Assembly: GCA_900551235.1 (NCBI GenBank)
Contig: URUU01000070.1
Coordinates: 1-5,592 of the forward strand
DNA from: an uncultured Lachnospiraceae bacterium
GTDB lineage: Bacteria; Bacillota; Clostridia; Lachnospirales; Lachnospiraceae
Direction: 5' to 3'
Length of the DNA stretch: 5,592 nucleotides
Below, piece after piece: positions 1 through 5,584 of the stretch (the stretch's first letter is position 1; each line of letters opens with the position of its first letter). Position numbers and translations under genes: made by a program. The notes below the pieces were generated by a model, which did not search any database, had not been told where the DNA came from, and worked only from the letters and a program-made list of their open reading frames with translations.

Positions 1-25
1 CAAAAATATATGCTTTTTTTATTAT

Positions 26-751
26 TTATCTCTTGACATCACACCGCTGGACTTTCACACCGCCATATCTGCGTTCTCTTCCATTATATTTCTCAATGGC
101 CTTTAACAGTTCTTCTTTATTGAATGCCGGCCATGGAACTTCCGTGAAATAGAACTCCGAATAAGCCAGCTGCCACAGCAGATAGTTGGACAGACGCAGC
201 TCACCGCTGGTGCGGATCAACAGGTCCGGATCCGGGATCTCCCTTGTATCCAGGTACGCCGAAAAGAGATCTTCCGTGATGTCTTCCGGCTTTACAGCCC
301 CATCCACGCAGTCCTGACTGAGCTGGCGGATTGCACGCACGATCTCGTCACGGCTTCCGTAGTTGATCGCAAGGTTGAAATTCAGCCCGGTATTGTCTTT
401 GGAAGACTCAACCAGTTCTTTTAAACTCTCCTGCAGATCATCTGCCAGAGCCGCCGGATCTCCGAGAACGCGTACTTTCATGTTGTTGTCTCTTGCTGTC
501 TTGATACAGGTCTTCGTATAGCTCCGGAAAAGCTTCATCAGACCATCAACTTCTTCTCTGGAACGTTTCCAGTTCTCCGTGGAGAACAGATAGACCGTCA
601 GATATTTAATGCCGATATCATAAGCATCACGGCAGATCTTTTCCAGATTCTTGGCACCGCGGGCATGGCCGTAGTTACGCGGCATTCCTTTGCTCTTCGC
701 CCAGCGTCCGTTGCCGTCCAGAATGATCGCTACATGTTGTGGAATATTCAT
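26..751 (-). CDS. uppS: Isoprenyl transferase (undecaprenyl diphosphate synthase)
   Basis: Cis-prenyltransferase of 241 residues that adds isopentenyl diphosphate units to farnesyl diphosphate, making the C55 carrier lipid for peptidoglycan and other wall polymers; it acts in the cytosol at the membrane face. Seen: LDGNGRWA at residues 11-18, with Asp12 as the catalytic/diphosphate-binding aspartate; GHARG at 28-32; STENWKR at 57-63; INYGSRDEI at 129-137; and the C-terminal signature DPDLLIRTSGELRLSN (174-189) continuing to YSEF with Glu199. These match the E. coli Asp26, His43, Arg194, Arg200 and Glu213 positions by family knowledge. The ATG at 751 is chosen because AGGAGG lies 8 bases upstream. 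An in-frame extension to 790 would begin inside a terminator hairpin. It is slightly shorter than E. coli UppS (253 aa), with a short N-terminus and an intact core. It is the last operon gene visible; cdsA usually follows but lies outside the window. C55 rather than another chain length is inferred. Confidence 0.96.
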   Translation of the reverse strand: MNIPQHVAIILDGNGRWAKSKGMPRNYGHARGAKNLEKICRDAYDIGIKYLTVYLFSTENWKRSREEVDGLMKLFRSYTKTCIKTARDNNMKVRVLGDPAALADDLQESLKELVESSKDNTGLNFNLAINYGSRDEIVRAIRQLSQDCVDGAVKPEDITEDLFSAYLDTREIPDPDLLIRTSGELRLSNYLLWQLAYSEFYFTEVPWPAFNKEELLKAIEKYNGRERRYGGVKVQRCDVKR

Positions 752-759
752 ACACAAAA

Positions 760-765
760 CCTCCT
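760..765 (-). promoter_or_regulatory. uppS ribosome binding site displayed in a small hairpin
   Basis: AGGAGG on the minus strand lies 8 bases before the uppS ATG and fixes that start. It is flanked by a perfect 5-base inverted repeat, ACACA (769-765) and TGTGT (756-752), so that GGAGGTTT forms an 8-base loop ending directly at the start codon. The repeat is seen; whether the hairpin forms or affects translation is inference. A 5-bp A/T-rich stem is weak and probably leaves the site accessible. Confidence 0.8.
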
Positions 766-771
766 GTGTGC

Positions 772-805
772 AAAAAAGCAGGGATGCCACACTGCAACAT
801 CCCTG
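772..805 (-). terminator. Intrinsic terminator between frr and uppS
   Basis: Reading the minus strand, CAGGGATG (805-798) and CATCCCTG (786-779) form a perfect 8-bp stem around an 11-base loop, followed by one C and six T (777-772). This is the classic Rho-independent shape and it points in the transcription direction of pyrH-frr-uppS. On the plus strand no T-run follows the stem, so it is one-directional. It lies 28 bases after the frr stop and ends 20 bases before the uppS ATG, so it should end or reduce transcription before uppS. I see no convincing promoter between it and uppS, which suggests partial read-through or attenuation. Confidence 0.82.
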
Positions 806-832
806 TATTTACCCAATATTTACCTTCTGAGA

Positions 833-1387
833 CTATACGGTCATGATCTCTTTTGATTTTTCCTCGATAGCCTTGTCGATATCCTTGATGTACTTGTCTG
901 TCAGCTTCTGGACATTTTCTTCCAGCTCTTTGACTTCGTCCTCAGATACCTCTTTTCCCTTTCCAAGTTTCTTGAATGCATCGTTTGCGTCACGTCTGAT
1001 ATTGCGGACAGCAACTTTTGCACCCTCGCCTTTTTTCTTTACTTCTTTTACCAGATCTTTTCTGCGTTCCTCTGTCAGTTCCGGGAATACCAGACGGATC
1101 ACTTTTCCATCGGTACTCGGATTAATGCCAAGGTCGGATACCTGGATCGCTTTGCAGATCTCTTTGACCAGGGATGCATCCCATGGCTGAATCTGGAGCA
1201 TACGCGGCTCCGGAACGGTAACATTTCCTACCTGCTGAAGCGGTGTCGGTGTTCCGTAATACTCTACTGTGATGCGGTCCAGTACATGCGGATTGGCACG
1301 TCCTGCACGGATCGCCCCAAACTCTTCGAGCAGGTTATTATATGATTTTGTCATTTTGACATCGTATGCTTTGATTCTTTCATCCAT
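833..1387 (-). CDS. frr: Ribosome recycling factor
   Basis: RRF, 184 residues, the usual family length (about 185). With EF-G it splits the post-termination 70S ribosome so the subunits can be reused. Seen: the N-terminal helix with EFGAIRAGRANPHVLDRI (22-39), the domain II segment YYGTPTPLQQ (43-52), QPWD (67-70), the hinge region GKVIRLVFPELTEERR (94-109) and VRNIRRDAND (127-136), whose arginines correspond to the functionally critical Arg cluster around E. coli Arg132. The C-terminal helix (about 147-182) is highly charged and completes the three-helix bundle. The ATG at 1387 is supported by AGGAGG at 1401-1396, spaced 8 bases. The gene starts 25 bases after pyrH ends, with no terminator between, so the two are co-transcribed. 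The stop codon is TAG. No truncation or odd residue is apparent. Confidence 0.98.
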   Translation of the reverse strand: MDERIKAYDVKMTKSYNNLLEEFGAIRAGRANPHVLDRITVEYYGTPTPLQQVGNVTVPEPRMLQIQPWDASLVKEICKAIQVSDLGINPSTDGKVIRLVFPELTEERRKDLVKEVKKKGEGAKVAVRNIRRDANDAFKKLGKGKEVSEDEVKELEENVQKLTDKYIKDIDKAIEEKSKEIMTV

Positions 1388-1412
1388 TTCTGATTCCTCC
1401 TGTATTCTGGTA

Positions 1413-2108
1413 TTATACGGTCACTTTTGTTCCGTTGAATTTGCCGTTTACGGTGTTGACAATACTGTTCTTTTCGTTCAGCCCGAAAACAAGCATCGGC
1501 ATCTTGTTTTCCATGCAGAGAATGGACGCTGCCATATCTACTACACCCAGTTTGCGGTCGATAACTTCCTGAATAGAAATCTCATCGTATTTTTTCGCAT
1601 CCGGATTCGTCTTCGGATCGCTGTCATATACACCATCAATGGATTTTGCGAGCAGGATCACATCTGCCTCAATCTCAATGGCACGAAGCACGGTCGCTGT
1701 ATCGGTAGAAAAATACGGATGTCCGGTGCCGCCTGCAAAGAAGGATACCATCCCTTTTTCAAAATATTTATTGACACGGTCTTTTGAGAAAAGTTTTGTA
1801 AAAGATCCGCATGCAAACGGTGTCAGGATCTGTGTTTTCATTCCGACAGAACGGAAGATCTCCGATACATAAATGCAGTTCATGACAGTTGCCAGCATTC
1901 CGATCTGATCTGCTTTGGTGCGGTCGATATTCTCACTGGAGCGGCCTCTCCAGAAGTTTCCGCCGCCGATCACGATACTGACTTCCAGGCCTGCGTCCAC
2001 GATTTCTTTTACCTGTTTTGCTACTTTTGTAACGGTCGGCTCATCAAAGCCCATATGTTTATCACCTGCAAGTGCTTCGCCGCTTAATTTCAATAATACT
2101 CTTTTCAT
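1413..2108 (-). CDS. pyrH: UMP kinase (uridylate kinase)
   Basis: Bacterial-type UMP kinase of the amino-acid-kinase fold, 231 residues; phosphorylates UMP to UDP with ATP in pyrimidine nucleotide synthesis, normally as a hexamer regulated by UTP and GTP. Seen: KLSGEAL at 7-13 (ATP phosphate contact), IGGGNFWRG at 47-55 (nucleotide-binding glycine-rich loop), DQIGMLATVMN at 67-77 (UMP site), GTGHPYFSTDTATVLRA at 127-143, KSIDGVYDSDP at 155-165 and DMAAS at 191-195. One variation: the glycine loop reads GTGHP where GTGNP is the common form. ATG at 2108 is preferred because GAGGTG sits just upstream; the in-frame TTG at 2120 would add MRCR ahead of the conserved MKRVLLKLSG start and overlap the binding site. 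First gene of the visible operon, followed by frr after 25 bases. rpsB-tsf, often upstream in bacteria, are not here: a divergent transporter gene is. Confidence 0.97.
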   Translation of the reverse strand: MKRVLLKLSGEALAGDKHMGFDEPTVTKVAKQVKEIVDAGLEVSIVIGGGNFWRGRSSENIDRTKADQIGMLATVMNCIYVSEIFRSVGMKTQILTPFACGSFTKLFSKDRVNKYFEKGMVSFFAGGTGHPYFSTDTATVLRAIEIEADVILLAKSIDGVYDSDPKTNPDAKKYDEISIQEVIDRKLGVVDMAASILCMENKMPMLVFGLNEKNSIVNTVNGKFNGTKVTV

Positions 2109-2112
2109 TCTG

Positions 2113-2118
2113 CACCTC
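2113..2118 (-). promoter_or_regulatory. pyrH ribosome binding site
   Basis: GAGGTG on the minus strand, with the GAGG core 6 bases before the ATG at 2108. It decides between that ATG and the upstream TTG at 2120, which this element overlaps and which has no comparable purine-rich site of its own. Confidence 0.7.
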
Positions 2119-2178
2119 AATCTGTTTTTTTGTTTCGAGACAGTTTCTATGTCTGTTTACCTGAAACTTTCTGCTGAG

Positions 2179-2207
2179 AGTATATCATATTTCCTTTGAA
2201 ACTACAA
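2179..2207 (-). promoter_or_regulatory. Probable promoter of the pyrH-frr operon
   Basis: On the minus strand an extended -10, TGATATACT (2187-2179; TATACT matches 5 of 6 consensus bases and has TG one base before it), is preceded at a 17-base spacer by TTGTAG (2207-2202; first three bases of TTGACA). Expected start near 2172, giving a leader of about 64 bases before the pyrH ATG. The leader shows only short self-complementary stretches (for example AGAC/GTCT), nothing I recognise as a riboswitch or PyrR-binding loop. Assigned by eye; sigma-A type. Confidence 0.6.
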
Positions 2208-2313
2208 CTAAGAATTCTGAGAGTACTTCTGTCAGTTTTTCTCCCTGTACTTTATTGTCCTGCAATTCTCTAAATATACCCTGTATACTGTTCTTACAAT
2301 ATTCCCTCCGCAA

Positions 2314-2347
2314 TTTTTGCTATACTTTTTCCCATGTTTTTGCTATA
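2314..2347 (+). repeat. Direct repeat TTTTTGCTATA, two copies 23 bases apart
   Basis: The 11-base string TTTTTGCTATA occurs at 2314-2324 and 2337-2347. Both copies carry an extended -10-like element: TGCTATACT at 2318-2326 and TGCTATAAT at 2341-2349. They could be tandem promoters for the transporter gene, or a repeated binding site overlapping the downstream promoter. The repeat is directly visible; the role is inferred. Confidence 0.5.
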
Positions 2348-2349
2348 AT
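2341..2349 (+). promoter_or_regulatory. Probable extended -10 promoter of the transporter gene
   Basis: TGCTATAAT is a perfect extended -10 (TG, one base, TATAAT). No good -35 is found at 16-18 bases upstream (TATACT at 2321-2326), which extended -10 promoters tolerate. Expected start near 2356, leaving a leader of about 38 bases, too short for a yybP-ykoY manganese riboswitch. Confidence 0.6.
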
Positions 2350-2381
2350 CACGCTTGACACTTTGAACTTTGCCTGAATAT

Positions 2382-2386
2382 AGGAG
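2382..2386 (+). promoter_or_regulatory. Ribosome binding site of the transporter gene
   Basis: AGGAG 7 bases before the ATG at 2394. It selects this start over the in-frame TTG at 2370, which would place the binding site inside the coding sequence and lacks its own. Confidence 0.75.
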
Positions 2387-2393
2387 ATATCAT

Positions 2394-3242
2394 ATGAACT
2401 TAACTTTATTTTCGGATGCTGCACTGGACGCACTGCTTGACAGTCTTCGCATGCTTCCCTTTTTATTTGTGGCTTTTCTGATCCTGGAAGCCCTCGAACA
2501 CTATTCCAGTGACCGGCTGACGCATTTCTTCCAGCACAAAAAAGGCGGACCGGCCGTCGCATCCCTGCTTGGCTGCATTCCTCAGTGCGGCTTCTCTGCC
2601 CTGATCTCCAGCCTTTACTGCGGAGGCATTGTCACGGTCGGAACATTGATCGCCGTATATTTATCCACTTCAGATGAGGCGGTCCTGATCCTTCTTGCAC
2701 ACCCGGAACAGGCCGGTGTTGTCGGAAAGCTTCTGCTCACCAAACTGATCATCGCCATTCCTGCCGGATATCTGGTTGATTTTATCTGGAGCAGATGGAA
2801 ACACCCACAGAAACATGTCGAAGATCTCTGCGAACACTGCGGATGTCACGACCACCACGGTATTATAAAACCGGCACTGAACCACACGTTAAAGCTTTTC
2901 GCTTTTATCCTTGTCTTCAATGCCGTTCTGAATGTCCTGATCGAAGGAATCGGACTGGAATCCCTCTCAAAAGTCCTGCTTGGCGGAACGATCTTCCAGC
3001 CGTTTCTGACTGCACTGCTTGGACTGATCCCGAACTGTGCAGCTTCTATCCTGATCACACAGCTCTTTGTGGAGGGTGCGATCAGTTTCGGGGCTGCTGT
3101 TGCCGGTCTGTGTACCGGAGCCGGCGTCGGACTTGTGATCCTGTTTAAGACCAGCAGAAATAAAAAAGAATGTTTTGCTATTACCGGCATCCTCTATCTG
3201 ATTGCCGTGGTCGCCGGAATGATCCTGCAGCTGATCGGATAA
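2394..3242 (+). CDS. ArsP_2/DUF2899-type membrane transporter (putative arsenic efflux or manganese transporter)
   Basis: Integral membrane protein of 282 residues, recognised as resembling the ArsP_2 / DUF2899 family; members are named arsenic efflux protein or putative manganese transporter, with the substrate uncertain. Seen: hydrophobic segments at roughly 17-36, 54-75, 79-101, 109-132, 164-185, 204-226, 229-251 and 261-281. Residues 52-101 and 202-251 align without gaps at an offset of exactly 150 with 16 identities in 50, each carrying the core G-x-I-P-[QN]-C (G60..C65 and G210..C215). The halves are joined by a loop at 133-163 rich in possible metal ligands: H141, C146, H148, C149, C151, H152, H154, H155. 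The repeated P-x-C sites suggest a central transport path; this is inference. ATG at 2394 is fixed by AGGAG. Monocistronic with its own promoter; no arsR, mntR or metal riboswitch is visible beside it. Family fairly sure, substrate unknown. Confidence 0.82.
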   Translation: MNLTLFSDAALDALLDSLRMLPFLFVAFLILEALEHYSSDRLTHFFQHKKGGPAVASLLGCIPQCGFSALISSLYCGGIVTVGTLIAVYLSTSDEAVLILLAHPEQAGVVGKLLLTKLIIAIPAGYLVDFIWSRWKHPQKHVEDLCEHCGCHDHHGIIKPALNHTLKLFAFILVFNAVLNVLIEGIGLESLSKVLLGGTIFQPFLTALLGLIPNCAASILITQLFVEGAISFGAAVAGLCTGAGVGLVILFKTSRNKKECFAITGILYLIAVVAGMILQLIG

Positions 3243-3277
3243 ACCATCCGCATCAGCCTGCAGACGCTCCGGTTTTT
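3236..3277. other. Convergent spacer with weak hairpins, possible shared terminator
   Basis: The transporter and topB stop codons face each other across 33 bases. CGGAT (3236-3240) and ATCCG (3246-3250) form a perfect 5-bp stem whose 5-base loop includes the last two bases of the transporter stop, but no T-run follows it. A longer pairing, AAACC (3241-3245) with GGTTT (3271-3275), is followed on the plus strand by further T (through 3277) and has a 25-base loop with little inner pairing. Neither is a convincing terminator alone; one of them probably serves because no other candidate fits between the two genes. Confidence 0.25.
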
Positions 3278-5495
3278 ATTTGATGTCCAGTTTGGCAAAG
3301 GCCGCCGCAAATGCGTTATTTAACGGTTCGGCGGCTTCTTTTTTCTGTTTTTTCAGATAACTCTGCACATCCCGTTTGCTGACACCTGCTCCTTCTTTTT
3401 CTCTTCGATTCTTAAATGCAGACAGTTTCTCTTTATATCCACATTTGCAGATAAAGGTCTGATCTTCCCCTTTTCCGTACAGTTCCATTTTTTTATGGCA
3501 TTTTGGACATCTCGCATTGGATGTCCTGGAGAGTGTTTCCCGGTATCCACACTCTCTGTCCTGACATACCAGCATTTTACTGTTTTTTCCATTGACAGAA
3601 AGCAGTCTTTTGCCACACTGCGGACATTTCTTGTTTGTCAGATTATCGTGGCGGAAAGTCTGTGTGCCTGCTTTGATCTCACGGATCAGTTCTTCCGTAT
3701 AATCATCAATTTCTTCGATAAATGCCTTTTCCTGCAGCTTTCCCTTTGCAATCCCGGAAAGTTTCATTTCCCAGGCTGCTGTCAGCTCCGGCTTTTTCAG
3801 CTCGGACGGAACCAGTTCCAGCAGTTGTTTTCCTTTACCTGTCACATGGATCTCATTTCCCTTTTTCTCCATAAGAAAAGAATTGAATAGTTTATCAATG
3901 ATATCTGCTCTTGTCGCTACCGTGCCAAGTCCGCCTGTTTCTCCCAGTGTTTTTGCCGCCTTTGCATCTTTGCTTTCCATGTAGCGGACCGGATTTTCCA
4001 TGGCGGAGAGCAGGGACGCTTCCGTAAAATAAGCAGGGGGTGTTGTTTTTCCGGTTGTAACTGTCACTTTGGCAACCGGCATGACATCGCCCTTTTTCAC
4101 AGACGGCAGCGTCTGTTCTTTTGGTGCCGCCGCCAAATTCTCCGCTTCTTCCCATTCTTCATCCGTGCCAAGATTTTCATAGGCTTCTTTCCAGCCCTGA
4201 CTCTTTACGATCTTTCCTTTTGCCGTAAATCTCTCTCCTGCCAGCTCGCCGGTGAACACAGTCTGATCATACTCAAATGCCGGAAGCAGCACCGCAAGGA
4301 ATCTGCGTACCACCAGATCATAAATTTTACGCTCTTCATTCGTCATCGCCTGCAGATCTACAAACTGTTCTGTCGGAATGACCGCATGATGGTCTGTCAC
4401 TTTTTTGTTGTCCACAAAAGAAGCATTTTTGCGGATCGGACGCATGGAAAGGCTTCCTGCCAGTTTGCGGTAAGGTCCGACGCTGCATGCCTTTAAACGT
4501 TCTTTTAAGGTATCCGCCACATCAGTTGTGATGTATCTGGAATCGGTTCGCGGATAAGTCAGTACTTTGTGGCTTTCATAGAGCCGCTGCATGATATTTA
4601 AAGTCTCTTTTGCCGAATATCCAAAGCGTTTGTTGGCATCTCTTTGCAGCTCCGTCAGATCATAAAGACCCGGTGCAAAGGTTTTCTTTGCTGTTGTTTT
4701 CACCTCTTTGATGGTCATTTTTCTGCCGCTTTTGATCTCTGCTTTTACTTTTTTTTCAACCTCATCCATTCTCTGTTTCTGGAATGTGCAGTAACCGGAG
4801 CTTTTTTCATCTTTCCAGGTGAAACGCACACTGCCGGACAAAAGCTGCATGCCATAATATTCTTTCGGTACAAAACCGCGGATCTCTTTTTCACGGTGTG
4901 CCACCATCGCAAGCGTCGGTGTCTGGACACGTCCGCATGACAACTGTGCATTATACTTGCAGGTCATCGCCCTGGTAGCATTGATGCCGACCAGCCAGTC
5001 TGCCTCCGCTCTGGCTCTCGCTGCGTGATAAAGATTGTTGTATTCTCTTCCGTCACGCAGGTTTGCAAATCCTTCTCGGATGGCTTTGTCGGTGACAGAT
5101 GAGATCCACAGACGTTTGATCGGCTTTCTGCATTCTGATTTTTCCAGAATCCAGCGTGCCACCAGCTCTCCTTCTCTTCCGGCATCCGTCGCAATGATGA
5201 TACTGTTTACATCCTTACGGAACAGCTGCTTTTTCACCAGTCCATACTGTTTTGCCGTCTGTCCGATAACGACAAGCTGCATTTTCTTTGGCATCATCGG
5301 CAGTGTTTCCATGTCCCATTTGCTGTATTTTTTATCGTATTCTTCCGGATCTGCCAGCGTTACCAGATGTCCCAGTGCCCAGGTGACGATGTACTTGTCC
5401 CCCTCAAGAGCTCCCGGAATATTTTTGCTGCAGTGTAAAACTCTTGCAATATCTCTTCCCACAGAAGGTTTTTCTGCGATAACTAATGATTTCAT
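3276..5495 (-). CDS. topB: DNA topoisomerase III (type IA) with two zinc ribbons
   Basis: Type IA topoisomerase of 739 residues (E. coli TopB 653, B. subtilis about 727); cuts one DNA strand through a tyrosine 5'-phosphate link and passes another, chiefly decatenating replication or recombination intermediates. Seen: N-terminal Toprim domain (1 to about 140) beginning MKSLVIAEKPS with Glu8 and carrying ATDAGREGE at 102-110 (acidic Mg-binding cluster D104, E108, E110); LSCGRVQTPTL at 185-195; catalytic site LTYPRTDSRYI at 312-322 with Tyr314; VTDHHAVIPT at 366-375; and GGLGTVATRADII at 521-533. C-terminal zinc ribbons: C624/C627 with C644/C649, and C663/C666 with C683/C685, followed by a basic tail. 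Absence of an E. coli TopA-type layout and the TopB-style N-terminus favour topB over topA. ATG at 5495 has GAGGGG 8 bases upstream (5509-5504). No clear promoter of its own: TTGACA at 5530-5525 and TATTAT at 5517-5512 are only 7 bases apart. Confidence 0.96.
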   Translation of the reverse strand: MKSLVIAEKPSVGRDIARVLHCSKNIPGALEGDKYIVTWALGHLVTLADPEEYDKKYSKWDMETLPMMPKKMQLVVIGQTAKQYGLVKKQLFRKDVNSIIIATDAGREGELVARWILEKSECRKPIKRLWISSVTDKAIREGFANLRDGREYNNLYHAARARAEADWLVGINATRAMTCKYNAQLSCGRVQTPTLAMVAHREKEIRGFVPKEYYGMQLLSGSVRFTWKDEKSSGYCTFQKQRMDEVEKKVKAEIKSGRKMTIKEVKTTAKKTFAPGLYDLTELQRDANKRFGYSAKETLNIMQRLYESHKVLTYPRTDSRYITTDVADTLKERLKACSVGPYRKLAGSLSMRPIRKNASFVDNKKVTDHHAVIPTEQFVDLQAMTNEERKIYDLVVRRFLAVLLPAFEYDQTVFTGELAGERFTAKGKIVKSQGWKEAYENLGTDEEWEEAENLAAAPKEQTLPSVKKGDVMPVAKVTVTTGKTTPPAYFTEASLLSAMENPVRYMESKDAKAAKTLGETGGLGTVATRADIIDKLFNSFLMEKKGNEIHVTGKGKQLLELVPSELKKPELTAAWEMKLSGIAKGKLQEKAFIEEIDDYTEELIREIKAGTQTFRHDNLTNKKCPQCGKRLLSVNGKNSKMLVCQDRECGYRETLSRTSNARCPKCHKKMELYGKGEDQTFICKCGYKEKLSAFKNRREKEGAGVSKRDVQSYLKKQKKEAAEPLNNAFAAAFAKLDIK

Positions 5496-5510
5496 ATGGA
5501 TTTCCCCTCG

Positions 5511-5516
5511 TATAAT
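5511..5516 (+). promoter_or_regulatory. Possible -10 element of a divergent gene beyond the right edge
   Basis: A perfect TATAAT on the plus strand in the topB upstream region. No good -35 is seen (GATTTC at a 17-base spacer, or TTTCAT at 15) and no extended TG. Expected start near 5523, about 70 bases before the window edge. Taken with the ribosome-binding-like GGAGG at 5580 it makes a divergent plus-strand gene plausible. Confidence 0.35.
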
Positions 5517-5519
5517 ATC

Positions 5520-5538
5520 GGTAGTGTCAAAAACTATC
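5520..5538. repeat. Inverted repeat between topB and the right-edge promoter region
   Basis: GGTAGT (5520-5525) and ACTATC (5533-5538) are inverted around GTCAAAA, with one mismatch at DNA level (a G-T wobble in RNA), followed on the plus strand by TG and six T. The dyad sits just after the plus-strand TATAAT and upstream of topB, where an operator would be placed. As a terminator it would be weak and overlaps the expected start of transcription. Confidence 0.35.
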
Positions 5539-5579
5539 TGTTTTTTATTGTTCTAAATCCTTTAAAACCTTGATTTATC

Positions 5580-5584
5580 GGAGG
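5580..5584 (+). promoter_or_regulatory. Probable ribosome binding site of a gene starting just outside the window
   Basis: GGAGG followed by exactly 8 bases (TTTGCAAA) to the last base of the window. The other genes here show 6-8 base spacings between this type of site and their ATG, so a plus-strand start codon at about position 5593 is expected. No coding sequence of that gene is inside the window. Confidence 0.5.

Noticed and set aside
1..25. A-rich stretch after uppS as a terminator
   Set aside because: There is no stem before the T/A run in the operon direction, and the operon probably continues beyond the window.
26..790. Longer uppS reading frame starting at 790
   Set aside because: The extra 13 residues precede the conserved start, have no ribosome binding site, and begin inside the terminator hairpin. 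AGGAGG 8 bases before 751 fits the shorter form.
2211..2218. AGAATTCT palindrome in the pyrH/transporter gap
   Set aside because: An isolated 8-base AT-rich palindrome is expected by chance and has no second copy or promoter alignment.
2355..2382. TTGACA at 2355-2360 as the -35 of a transporter promoter
   Set aside because: At a 17-base spacer the -10 would fall on AATATAG, overlapping the ribosome binding site and leaving no leader. The extended -10 at 2341-2349 is better placed.
2109..2393. yybP-ykoY manganese riboswitch or other structured leader for the transporter
   Set aside because: The likely leader is about 38 bases, and I see no paired domain or conserved loops of that riboswitch anywhere in the intergenic region.
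5512..5530. TTGACA plus TATTAT as the topB promoter
   Set aside because: The spacer is only 7 bases, and a start 6-7 bases after TATTAT would fall inside the topB ribosome binding site.
5035..5556. 173-residue plus-strand open frame opposite the 5' end of topB
   Set aside because: It lies antisense to strongly conserved topB sequence, resembles no known protein, and is a codon-bias shadow. The same holds for the 172-residue plus-strand frame at 1269-1787 and the shorter antisense frames.
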